Assembly (NCBI RefSeq): GCF_029168945.1 | Contig: NC_083602.1 | Location: forward strand, 69,522,600 to 69,586,599 | Direction: 5' to 3' | Length of the DNA stretch: 64,000 nucleotides | From: Cannabis sativa | Taxonomy: Eukaryota; Streptophyta; Magnoliopsida; Rosales; Cannabaceae | Shown: positions 48,577 to 60,283 of the stretch, piece after piece | Layout: each line of letters starts with the position of its first letter | Numbering within the stretch: the first letter of the stretch is position 1 | The notes under the pieces: model-generated | What the model saw: the letters and a program-made list of their open reading frames with translations, nothing else | Databases searched by the model: none | What the model was told of the DNA's origin: nothing | Program-made: the position numbers and the translations under genes

Positions 48577-51500
48577 ATGGATCATTCACGATCAGTCTCC
48601 GGGATTGGTGAAGATAATGTTGGGATTCCAGATGATTTGCGTTGCAAGAGATCAGATGGGAAACAGTGGAGATGCACTGCCATGTCCATGCCAGATAAGA
48701 CAGTATGTGAAAAGCACTATATTCAGGCAAAGAAGAGGGCTGCTAATTCTGCAATGCGAGCTAATTTAAAGAAAGCCAAGCGAAAGTCCTTGGGTGAAAG
48801 TGATATTTACTTAGAGAGTAAGAGTGATGATTTTGATGTGCCACTTGTGACTCCGAAAGTTGAGGAGTATTCTGCTCCTGTCCATAGGAAAAAGTACTTT
48901 GAGAAGGTATCCAAGAATCAGTTTCGCTACTCTCCTGAAACTCCACCAGTGAGAAGTTTTTCTGTACGAAATTCTCCGAAGCTAGATGATGATTCACATT
49001 TAGACTTAGCGCAGTATGAAGAGAATTTCAGATCATATAAAACAACGCCTAATTCTGCCGTGGACTCATCCAGAAACAGATCACAGAGAAGCTTTGATGC
49101 TAATGCGACGACAGTTTCGGTATGTTGACTTGAATGCAAGCTTACTTCTTGATGTAGTTTTTGAGCTCTGCTGCTATACTCAGGATAATTACTGTGATGC
49201 TGTTGTAATATACAGAAGATTTTTGTCTCAAAGTTGGATCCCAAGTAATGACAGTTCATAAGAATTTCTTTTATTAATTTTTCTTAATTAAAATAGAGAG
49301 CATTGTTCCGAAATCCAAAGGCATCCCCCTTTTTGACCCCTTGGGAAACAACTCATTATTTGGTCACTGCATACCTCTTTGATAGTCTTTGTGTTCTTAT
49401 CCTTAAGAGTGAATTGTATCTCTAAGCCTAAGGGAACTAAAAGCGAATAACCATGATCATCAGATTGTGTTTTTCTTTTACTTTTCTCGTTGAAGATGAT
49501 TGGTTGCGGGTACCCTTTATTATGATTATTTTATATTCTATATTTACTGCATCATTCTAATTTAAAGTGAACACACTTTATTCTTCAGGAGTACTCTGAT
49601 CAAAGCACAGAATCATCTGAAGAGACTGGTGGCCAAACATGCCATCAGTGTCGAAGGAATGACCGAGAAAGAGTTATTTGGTGCCTCAAATGTGATCGAA
49701 GAGGATACTGCGATAGTTGTATATCTAAATGGTGAGGTTTGATTCTCTAGGAGAACATACATATTTTTGAATGCCGATGTGCATGCTTAATAAAGAGGCT
49801 TACTTTTAGGTACCCGGACACCTCAGTGGAAGATATTCAAAGAATATGCCCCGCGTGTCATGGTAATTGTAACTGTAAAGTTTGCTTACGTGGAGATAAT
49901 TTATTAAAGGTGCGCTACAGATAATTTCATCATTTTGTTTCAGAAGTTAATTATAGACAAGAATTTTATATTTGAAAGTTGGCATAACCTTTTAATCACT
50001 TCGTATTATGCTCAAATGCTTCTTTTATTCTAGGTAAGAATAAAGGAGATCCCTGCCCTGGATAAATTACAATATCTCCACTGTCTGCTATCTTCGGTGC
50101 TTCCTGTTGTCAAGCAAATCCATCATGAGCAGTGCTCTGAGGTAGAATTGGAGAAAAGGCTTCGTGGTAAGATACTTTTGATTCTTCTATGGTATTTTAA
50201 TTTTGCTTTCATTTAGTGATCACCTAGAAATCTGTTAACTATTTTGTCACTCTGTATTTTTTCAGGAACTGACATTGATCTTTCAAGGACACGATTGAAT
50301 GTAGATGAGCAAATGTGCTGGTATGGTGATACCCTTAAAATATAGTAATCTAGATTTTCTTTACTTCAGTCTCCATGTATTGACTTTCTTAAATTGTCCA
50401 CATAAGGAGTTAGGACTAGGCCTTCTATGGTTGTTAGATTTCTCAATTTTATGTATGGTTGTATGTAATATTCTGATTATCTTGTTAATTTCTATCACAT
50501 TTATGATTTTAGTCTTTAGCGTACAATAGTGTCATCCTTTTGGAGGCTTGAAATTTGATATGGTTTATTGCAGCAATTTCTGTCGAATTCCCATCATTGA
50601 TTATCATCGGCATTGTGCAAACTGCTCTTATGACCTTTGTCTTAGTTGCTCTAGAGATTTAAGGGAAGCATCTGTGGCTTGTATTAATGGAGTTGCAGAT
50701 AGTAAGATTGGCAGAGAAAGTGAAGATAAGGAGTCTGTGGTGGAGCTACTGCCTAGGGTCAAACTGAACTTTTCAGACAAATTTCCTGAGTGGAAAGCCA
50801 ACAGTGATAGTAGCATTCCATGCCCCCCAAAGGAGTACGGTGGCTGCGGATATTCATCATTGAATCTAAGTCGCATTTTTAAGATGAATTGGGTAGCAAA
50901 ATTGGTGAAAAATGTTGAGGAAATGGTAAGTGGGTGTAGGGTTTATAGGGATGCCAACATGGAGAAAATCATGTTTAATGATCCTAGGCACTGCCAATAT
51001 GCTCATCGGGAGGATGGTGATGCTAATTTCTTGTACTGCCCTACGTCAGAAGATATTAAATCTAGTGGGGTTGGTGACTTTAGAAAGCATTGGGCTAGAG
51101 GTGAGCCCATCATTGTTAATCAGGTTTTTGATAGTTCATACTCTTCAAGTTGGGACCCAATGGTGATATGGAGAGGGATACAGGAGACTAAGGATGAGAA
51201 ATTGAAAGATGAGAACAGAATGGTAAAGGCGATAGATTGTCTTGATTGGTCTGAGGTGAGCTCTCTATTGTTTTTATCTTCTTCCATAGCATCTTAAGTA
51301 TCATGTTTCATTTGCATTGAACTCATTCCTGTTTCATTGAATAACTAGTTGTTGATTGATTAACGTCTTATCAAATTCTTTGAAATAAACCTTTTTGGCT
51401 TTGATATGATGGCAGATTGATATTGAACTTGGTCAGTTTCTAGAAGGATATTCTGAGGGACGGCTCCGTGAAAATGGTAAGCAAGAGCTATTGAAGTTGA

Positions 51501-54077
51501 ATGATTGGCCTTGCCCAAGTGCAGCTGAGGAGTTCTTATTGTACCAGAGACCTGAATTTATTGGTAAATTGCCTTTACTTGAGTATATCCACTCCAAGTG
51601 GGGTCTTCTCAATGTTGCAGCAAAACTCCCACACTACTCTTTGCAGAATGATGTGGGGCCTAAGATTTTTACTTCCTATGGGACATACGATGAACTTAGT
51701 GAGGGCAATTCTGTCACCAATCTTCATTTCAACATAAGAGACATGGTTAGTTGTATTCTTCTTGTTGACCCAAAGTTGTTGATTTTAAAGATTTATTTAT
51801 CTAGTGAAGATGTTTTGTACTTCTTCTTTAGCCAGTTGTCATAATTGCCTTTTAATTTAGCTTCATAACTCTCACCTGATCTATGCAAATAGTGATTGTT
51901 AATGTCTGATATTTTAAGCACTGTTTCATATACATATATATTTGAATTTTTGGTCCTGGCAGTTTGACTGGGGGACCTCCCAGTGGCTTCAATATTTTTG
52001 AGTCTTTGGGGATTTGAACCTTGGAACAAATGCCTACCAGCACTCCTTACCACTAGACCATCCCTTGGGTTTTAACACTGTTTCATATTCTATGCAAATA
52101 ATGATACTTTGTGCATGTATCAGGTGTATCTTTTGGTGAATACATGTGAGGTGAAATTAAAAGGTCAGCCAACAACAAAGATTGAGAAGATGCCTCAAGC
52201 TTTTGAGGAATCTGAGGAGAAAGATACAGAAGGAGATGGAAAAGTAGGTGGGGACGAGGGTAGGTCACCTGATATATCACTTGGGGAACACAGTTTGGAA
52301 ATTGAAAATCATGCAAATTTGGATGAAAATAGAGATGTTGAGATGATGGATCAAGGGATTGATAATACTTGTAGTGTTGGAGATGCTGCCATTGGGGAAC
52401 ACTCAAACCAGAATGGTGGAGATGTTTCTGAAAAGACTCGTCCAGGAGTTTTATGGGATGTTTTTCGCCGTGAAGATGTTCCAAAAGTATCTGAGTACCT
52501 GAGAATGCACCAGGAGGAGTTTGGGTTGCTCGACTGTGAATCATATGATTTTGTAAGTTTTAGCTAGTATTTTCTAAAACAACTTTTCAACTGTTAGCTA
52601 AGGCTTGGATTTTGTAATTGTTGTTGATTGTACATTTTAAATTATAGGTTACAAGGCCACTTTATGATGAGAGGTTTTTCTTGAATGTGTATCACAAACA
52701 AAAACTGAAGGAAGAATTTGGTACGTATACAAGCTTATGTTTTAGTTAGTTTGATACTCTTAATTGAACTGCATTTGGTACAATTATTTTTCCTTCTGCG
52801 ATTATCATTTCTGCAATTAGTAAGTAAAATTCTTTACTGATACTACTGATAATTTTCGGTAATAAACTGGAGATATAGAAGAGATAAATTTAATCTAATC
52901 CTTGGCTGCGATTATGAGCCAGAAAGATTGACAGTTAAAATTTATTTTGTTGAAATTGCACAATTTATGTGTTAGGAAAGCATTGCAAGTAATTAACTGT
53001 GTTTGTTAAGATACAGATGATTGTTGAAACTGAATCTAATTGGTTCTTCTTTTGTTTTTCATTTTTACCTTGTTAACAAATATGGCTCTGTTTATTATCT
53101 CTGTTTGTTTGGTTTTGATAATGTAGAATATTGATGTTTCTGAATTAAATTTTTTAATGGTAGAGAATGTTTGGCTTGTGTTTCAGGAGTTGAGCCATGG
53201 TCCTTTGAACAGCATCTGGGGCAAGCTGTATTTGTCCCAGCTGGGTGTCCTTTTCAAGTAAGAAATCTTCAGGTGAGTGGGTGTGATATGGTGGTTTTTA
53301 TAATGTTAAAATAAAATTCTATGTAGCATTTTACTGGGATTGTGAAAGTTTATACCAGAAATTTAATTTCACTTTCGACTGCCTGAGCCTCCTACAGTAG
53401 AATATACTAAATTTTTAGTTCTTCAAAACTTGTTCATGTTATAGGAATTCACATCTTACAAGGTTATTTTAACTTTCCAGTCCATGTTTACTTTGTCTCA
53501 GATCTTTTGATTTTTAACTCTCCAGTCCATGTTTGCTTGGTCTGAGATCTTTTGATTACCTACACTAATTTTTTTGCGTTTTTCCTCAGTCCAATGTTCA
53601 GTTAGGACTTGATTTCTTATCTCCTGAAAGCCTGGGGGAGGCTGTAAAATTAGCTGAAGAAATTCGCTGTCTTCCGAATGAGCACGAAGCAAAACTTCAA
53701 GTATTGGAGGTGCCTTATTTTATATGCTCTCTACCTTTTTTTTCTTTTCTTTTTTGACGCTCCTTTAATTTTGTGTCTGGATAAGATGTATGTCTGATTA
53801 CTGAGCTTTTTAATTCAGGTAGGGAAGATATCACTTTATGCTGCTAGTGCAGCTATTAAAGAAGTCCAGAAACTGGTGCTTGATCCAAAGTAAGAATTTT
53901 TTTAACATTCTGTTGCTGATTTCTTAAAACACTTCAATCTATTAACTGGGAAAATCTTGCTTTGTGCCTCTTTGCAGGCTTGGCTTAGAGCTGGGATTCG
54001 AAGATCCTAATTTGACAGCCGCAGTTTCTGATAACTTAGAGAAAATGATCAAGCGAAGACAGATAACTTGTGCTTGA
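48577..54077 (+). CDS. JMJ24: JMJ24-like JmjC protein (WRC, RING-like, JmjC; probable non-demethylase)
   Basis: Thirteen coding exons, all with GT-AG introns and a continuous frame: 48577-49119, 49589-49731, 49810-49909, 50034-50166, 50266-50320, 50574-51255, 51416-51745, 52124-52552, 52648-52720, 53187-53272, 53590-53709, 53819-53889, 53978-54077. The product is 954 aa. An N-terminal WRC domain (C23, C33, C44, H47) starts in a MDHSRSVSG opening like Arabidopsis JMJ24, with a basic tail. A RING-like Cys cluster (residues 199-254) follows, then a second Cys/His cluster, then a KDM3-group JmjC domain. The iron site reads H656-F-N658 and F852 (GCPFQVRN), where active KDM3 enzymes have HxD and His, so demethylation is unlikely. 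Arabidopsis JMJ24 is a nuclear protein reported to influence DNA methylation and silenced-locus transcription; that role here is inferred. The start is ATG 48577, since upstream GTG is not needed. Confidence 0.9.
51932..52075 (-). mobile_element. tRNA-derived SINE in JMJ24 intron 7
   Basis: 144-bp insert flanked by a perfect 13-bp duplication CACTGTTTCATAT (51919-51931, 52076-52088). On the - strand it opens with pol III promoter boxes: A-box-like TGGTCTAGTGGT (complement of 52049-52060) and B box GGTTCAAATCC (complement of 52010-52020). The 3' end is AT-rich. This is the structure of a tRNA-derived SINE moved by LINE machinery. It lies antisense to JMJ24 and away from splice sites. Confidence 0.88.
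53471..53560 (+). repeat. 45-bp tandem duplication in JMJ24 intron 10
   Basis: Two adjacent 45-bp units, 53471-53515 and 53516-53560, both containing CCAGTCCATGTTT and GATCTTTTGATT, with about six differences. An old local duplication within the intron just upstream of exon 11; no function visible. Confidence 0.8.
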
Positions 54078-54434
54078 ATTAGTCTATATATGTACCTAAT
54101 CACACACTTAAAAATATAGGAAGATTCAAGTCACCCTGATGGCCATGAGGCTCGGATTTATATTCAATATGTAAATTTAGTCATGTATAAATCTAATTTT
54201 TTGCACTCACAAAGTTAGGTGTTGGTACCTCATAGTCATCTCAAGAAAAACAATCTGTCTAATCAATTTATATACTAGAATGTGCTTCTTTTTTGGTTTT
54301 TTGTTCTTGTTTACAAAGGATAGCCTTTTCATTCTTAAACCAGCAATAATGAAAAATTATTGGGGACCTAGAGACCATTGTTTGTAGGCAAAATGGCAGA
54401 ACAGTATTAAAGCAAAGCAAAGTTCTTCGAAGTA

Positions 54435-55549
54435 TCAAGAGGTCAGACTAAAGGATTGAGCAATTCTCTGAAAGTCTAACTTCACTTCTGGCCAAGCAGA
54501 TTCTGGTGCCTGAGCATTCAGAGTAAACAATCTACCATTCCGAACGCAACAAACCGCAACATTATGCCTGCGAAACGAAGGACTCTCGACCCTGAATTCC
54601 AGCTCATAGTAAGCTATATTTCTTAACGAATCCTCTCTCAAATTCGACTTTACCAAAGTTCCTTTCACTTCAGGTCGTTTCCCAGATCCTGTGATGGTTC
54701 TAACTATAGTTTCTCCAACCTCATTTGGTCCTCCAAATGCCTCAATTCTATGAACAAACAACACAAAACACATACAAGTTTTATCCGACACGTTATAAAA
54801 AATGAACATATCTCTCAAAAAAAAAGAAAATGAACATACATACAAGTTTATATATTGAGAGAGAGAGAAAGAGAGAGGTGTACTTGAAATCAAGAGAAAC
54901 TGGTGAAACAATAACGCTAACATTAAGCTCGCCGCTGGTACCAGGAGGCCCAAATGCAACAACAGGCTCATTAACATTGCTAAGTCTTCGACTGGTATTC
55001 AATGAAGGAGGATCAAGTGATCTTTCCAACTCTTTTCTCTCTGCTGCTCTGTATAACAGTCTCTGATCTCCAACCCAAGTTGCTGGGTATATGAATTCTG
55101 TCCCGGCGTTCGTTACTCGTTATTAAAAAAATCAACAACTTTAAAATATTGCCAAATTGATTAAAAGAAAAAACAGTACTTGTTAAAGAAAGAAAGGGTT
55201 ACGAACCAAATCCTTCATTTGTGTCTATGCACCTATTATAGCCACCAATAGGATAAACGACATCAAGCTTGAGATTACGACTAGTTTCTGGGGACAACCC
55301 CAAAAGAAAACTAGTAGCTCCCAAAAAATTTGCACCAACGGCTACCAAAGAAGCCGAGCCAACACCCAATAAGAGTCGCCTCCTAAAAGTCATTTCTAGC
55401 GGGGCAAATTGCACCGCCGGAGATCGTTCCCGCCGGGATGCCGTCTCTTGCTCAAAACTATCTTTCCGGTCACCGGAAGATTGCGTCACGCATATGTGGT
55501 GAAAGCATGCAGTTTTGCATGTATAAAAACAGCGTGATAATAATGCCAT
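54435..55549 (-). CDS. chloroplast PsbP-domain protein (PPD family), thylakoid lumen
   Basis: Three exons on the - strand: 55549-55207, 55097-54884, 54747-54435, with GT-AG introns and a continuous frame of 289 aa. The start is ATG 55549 (MALLSRCFYTC); the upstream extension would need TTG. Residues ~1-50 are rich in Ser, Arg and Thr without acidic clusters, like a chloroplast transit peptide. FRRRLLLGVGSASLVAVG (residues ~55-72) is a twin-arginine signal that would send the protein to the thylakoid lumen by the Tat pathway. The rest is a PsbP domain (PATWVGDQRLLYRAAER, GPPGTSGELNVSVIVSPV, IEAFGGPNEVGE, GRLFTLNAQAPES). PPD proteins aid photosystem assembly or stability, but the specific member cannot be assigned. 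Its 3' end faces that of JMJ24, with 357 bp between stop codons. Confidence 0.88.
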
Positions 55550-56890
55550 TCTTACTTTTCTTTTCAATGATTTTTCTCTTTTTGTTTAAAGCACTGCCTT
55601 TATGTCGTTCATTCATAAGCACATTATCCTCTTTTTTTTTTTTTTTTTTTTGTGCTGGAATTAAAAGTTCTCTTTATTTATTTATTTGAAGGGTTAGATT
55701 TCGCATTATATGCTGTTATTATATTAGAGGAGACTTTATATGCTGACTCAGTTCAATATACATTATTATAAGGATTAGGATCCCAAAAGTAAAATTGAAT
55801 TGTGAACTCTCAAAAAAAAAAAAAATTAGGCTTATAATGATTACAATGTATTACTATTAACTTTTGTTAAGTTGAAGTAATTCCATGAAAACAAGTCGTT
55901 TTGTTAATTAATTGTAATTTAGTTTTACGACGAAGGGTTAAAATAAAACTATTGACACATTGACATTTTATTTTCTAAAAGAAACATAATTATATAGATG
56001 TAATAATAATAAATTAGGCCTCTTAACTATTACAAACAATATTATTTGGTATTAGGAAGCTTCAATCTTACAAGTTACATTTTAATTTAAAAATCTATTT
56101 AGCCAAATTATGAATAACAAAATTAAAAAATTTAGTAATCTTCTAAAAATTACACCTCATTTTTTTTTAAGACGCCTACAATGAACTACATAATTATCAA
56201 TTTTTTACCTTAAATTTAATCCAATAACAATTTTGATAACTATATGAGAATCACATCCCATAATAACAATTTGTAAGCTTTTTCTGGCTAAATATTGGCA
56301 TTACATGGTTCTCATACAAAATCATAAGAAAGCATGCTTGTAGTACTATTATTCTCTAATAATATGTTTTCCAGCTAAAAAGAATTTTTTTCACTTAATA
56401 ATAATAAGCATATATTTTTTGTATTTACATTAATAATTGCATGTGTAATGGGTATCTTATAATGGCAAGAGATTCTGTAAAGGAGAATGGTGATAAGTCA
56501 CTTCATTTTTATTTTTTATTTCTTTCATTACTTTTGCGTTGGGTTTATTATTAATCATGAAAAAGTAGAGTACTCGAGCTCTCTTTTCCTAACTCATAGT
56601 GATAATGCTTATCTGTTGTTGGTGGTTCACGTTTTTCCATGTACCAAATCACATCAAACATCCACTAAACGACCGCGTTTAACTCGCCGACAACGATACG
56701 CACTCTACTTAAACGACATGTTGTTTATAGAGCGGAACTAATTTAACTCTTATAGTAACTGAAAATTTTGAAATCTAAAACTGAAAGGGACCAATTGAAC
56801 TATAATAACAATAAACATCGATACAAAATTCGAAAAAAAAAAATTAAATAAAAGCAACATATTATTCCAGCATCACGAAGATTCTGCCTC
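55550..56890. other. intergenic, PPD 5' side to IDD 3' side
   Basis: AT-rich with a T-tract at ~55630-55650. It should contain the PPD promoter and the IDD 3' UTR. I see no gene, repeat or transposon I can support; the short ORF at 56487-56741 has no recognisable domain. Confidence 0.6.
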
Positions 56891-59800
56891 TTAAACCTCC
56901 CAAGCATGCTTTTCCATCAACGCTGCATGTTGCTGAAGCTGAGTCAGAGTAGTCTGCATACTATGGTGAATAAAGTTTCCTTGCCTGCTGCTAGCTGATC
57001 TTGATCCAATCCCCAAAAAGTCAACAGTCATCACATCTCCACCACCAGTAGTAGTAGTAGTATTAGTCAAACTACTACTAGAAGTATTATTATTCCCACC
57101 ACCATGCAAAACGGCATTCTTAGTATTGTCGTTTTTCATACTCAGCTCCATCTCTTTCAGAAATGTACTACTACTAATACTATCACCACCACCACCACCA
57201 TCAACACCACAAAGTAGTCCACTAAAAAGGCCTACATTATTCTTGTTATTATTACTATTGTTATTATTATCGATGAATAATTGGTCATGATCCAAATTAG
57301 TAGTAGCATAGATGGAGGGAGCCATGGCCGAGCTAGCGGAGCTTACCGTGGTTGCTCCCATTTGGGCTGCCTTCTGCAACAAGGCAGTGGCTGATAAGTA
57401 AAACTCTCCTCCGCCTCCTCCGCCGCCAAAATGGTGGTCGTTATGATCAAACGACAGTGGAGGTGATGATGAAATGTTGGTATTAATAGTACTAGCAGTA
57501 GTAGTAGTAGGAATAGGAGGAGGAGGAATCATATTATTGTTGAGGGTCGTCGGTCTTGCGGAGAAGAAGGTTCCGGCAGCCATGTTGTTGTTGTTGTTGT
57601 TGTTCAAGGATTGATGATGGTCTAGGATTAATGGGGTTTTCATATTCATCATAATCATGTGCTTGAATTGATGATTATGATGATGATGATCCGATGGTGA
57701 TGTCGTTTCTGGTTGTGGGATGGCGTACTTAAGCTCGTTTTCTTCGTTGATGGTTGATGATATTATTGAAGACATGAGCTCAGGCTGGTTGGACGACGAC
57801 ATATTAATATTCTGTCGTTGAAGAGTATTAGTTGTCGTTTTGTTGTTTTCTTCAGCTATGGCATCGCAGAAAGCTCTATGTGTTATAAAGCTATCTCTCC
57901 TGTCAGTACATTTAATTTTCCATTAAATAAAAACTAGAATATTTTACTCCCAATATATATATATATATATTTAATTAATTATATGAATAACATTGTTTTG
58001 TTTAGTAAGCAAGTGTTTTTTATATTTTTATCCAAACTTTAGTGATAGAGACGAAACAACAATCTTCTATATATTGTATTTAAGTTGAATAGTCAAAGTT
58101 CCTGCTAAGCCAAATGTTTAATTAAATATTATAATTTAACAACGCCTAATAACAAGGAAAGACAATGCTACCTGATCAATAATTATCATTATTAATATTA
58201 TATCACATGGAAGAAGAAAAAGAAAAAAAAGCTAGTCTTGTGATTAATTATAATCTAAGAGCTGCTAACCAATATTTTACATCTTTTCATTGCTAATTAT
58301 TAACAGTATAATTAAAAGATGATAAAATATATATGCATGGGGTGAGAGTATATATATATATATGAATCTGATTTAATTATATTATTATTGTTATTACCTG
58401 GAGAAGATAGTTCCACACTCGCATTTGTACTCTCTAGTACCACAAGTCTTAGAATGGGCTTTCCAATCAGACTGAACAGCATATTTCTTAGAGCATTTTT
58501 CACACTTCCATTTCTTCTCACCATGCTTTCTACAGAAGTGTTTTTTGATCCCAGTCAAGTCCCCGAGAGCCCGGGTCGGGTTGTGGTGGACACACGATGT
58601 TTCCGGGCAGATGTAGACCCGTTTTCGGATTACCTCGTTCGGACTTCTCTGCCGAAGCTTCCATGGCAAGTTGTGACCTCGCCTGTGAAGCTGCAGATTC
58701 TGGTCTCTCTGAAACCCTTTGTTGCAAATTTCACACACAAATCGGTTTCTCGCTAGTAAAGTGTTTGGTGACAAGGCTATTACCTCCGCACTTGGATCTG
58801 TACGTACATCTTACAAATATTAATAATAATAATAATAATAATAATAATTATTATTATTATTATCTTAATTAATAAATTTGTGATGATTTTGGTTGAAACT
58901 TGAAATGTATTTTTGGACTAAAAAAAAAAAAATAGAAAAGAAAAGAAAAGAAAAGAGAGAGAAAATGATACAGTATAAGGCAATTATTGCAATGCCAAGC
59001 CAATAATTGAACTCCCCCCTTCTCCTTCAACTACTTAGACCATCAATAATTCATCTCATTTTTGTTTTTAATTTTTATTTTAAATGAGAAAATACAAATA
59101 TATATCAATTATTTTTATACCGAAACGGGAAGAAAAACAAAAATCTGATGAGAAGTTTTTGTATTTTGCTATATCCTACATGGTTTTTGAATTGTACTTC
59201 TGAATCAAGATCATGAGGTGATCAGCTGAGCTGAGCTAGCTACCCCCCTCTCACGATCTTAATTTATTTTCCTACCAAAAATATGAACAGTAGTAGGCCC
59301 AGTAACACGTGAGCTTATAAGCTTGGGAAAAAGCTTACAAGAATATTCATTATTTTTAATTTTGATTTTTTTTCAAAAATTATAAATTCAAAAAAGAAAA
59401 GGAAAGATGTTAGAGTAATAAATTTTTTGTTCTATTCTCTTTTCCATATAGCTATAAACTATATACAATGGCCATATGATCAGTTGCAGTCGGCCAACAA
59501 CATAATAATTGATTCAACGAACTGAAAATTATTAATTAATTTCAAGCTTTTTTTTTTGGAACAAATTAGTTTCTAGCTTATATATATAAGCATGTAATTA
59601 ACATAAATAAGAATATAATAACTCATTTTTATGCTCAATATACATCATAATTCTCAACTTTTAAGCATGAAAAGAAAAAGAGCACAAAATAGAGCAAGAA
59701 TTCCACTGAAGTATTCATTTAATTTACTTTGTTTGAAAATAATAATCAAGAAAAGGAAAAAAAAGAAGTTATTATTAACATACTAATGAACTAGCTTCTT

Positions 59801-60194
59801 TAAATAATAATAATAAAAAAAGAACTATGAATTTTGTGTGACTGCAGTGATTCTATAGAGTGAAATTATACTATATATATAAATAGAGAGGCAGTAATTT
59901 AGGTAGGTATGTATATATATATAAATATATATGTATGTATGTACCTGGGTTTCCTGGAGGGTTTCTCTTCTTCTTATTAGCTAGTGGGGAAGGTTGTTCA
60001 AGGACTTGATGAGTGGAAGAGCCATTGCTGGTTGTGGTTGAAGAAAAAGAGTTAGAACCATTATTGTTATTATTATTATTCAAGTTTTCCAGAACTTCTT
60101 CTTTTTCAACTCCTGCTCCTGATTCTCTACCAAAATTCCCTGAAGAAAAGCTGCTTCTACCACCATGATCTTCACAACCTGTGATAATTGACAT
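56891..60194 (-). CDS. INDETERMINATE-domain (IDD) C2H2 zinc-finger transcription factor
   Basis: Three exons on the - strand: 60194-59945, 58797-58398, 57899-56891, with GT-AG introns and a continuous frame of 552 aa. The start ATG 60194 gives MSIITGCEDHGG; an upstream in-frame Met would add a hydrophobic stretch and is less likely. A KKKRNPPGNP nuclear-signal segment precedes the ID domain: fingers at C105/C108/H121/H125, C147/C152/H170/H175, C182/C185/H198/C202 and C209/C211/H224/C228, the standard two C2H2 plus two CCHC set. The C-terminus has LSATALLQKAAQMGAT (~385-400) and TVDFLGIG (~508-515), both IDD hallmarks. KRVYICPE...KKHFCRKHGEKKWKC recalls the IDD4/5/6-like group, a tentative call. 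Asn, Ser, Thr, His and Gly runs make the rest low-complexity. IDDs bind DNA and partner with GRAS proteins. Confidence 0.92.
58821..58863. repeat. (AAT)n-(ATT)n palindromic microsatellite in IDD intron 1
   Basis: A run of AAT triplets passes directly into ATT triplets, giving a self-complementary tract a few bases from the exon 2 acceptor (58797 on the - strand). It could fold into a hairpin in pre-mRNA. Likely length-polymorphic. Confidence 0.85.
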
Positions 60195-60237
60195 TTTTGG
60201 AGCCAACAAAAAGATAAAATACAAAAGACACTTGTTT

Positions 60238-60283
<46 letters not shown>

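Noticed and set aside
56487..56741. Possible small gene (84 aa) between PPD and IDD genes
   Set aside because: Begins in hydrophobic low-complexity codons, no domain, no conserved context; probably chance ORF in AT-rich DNA.
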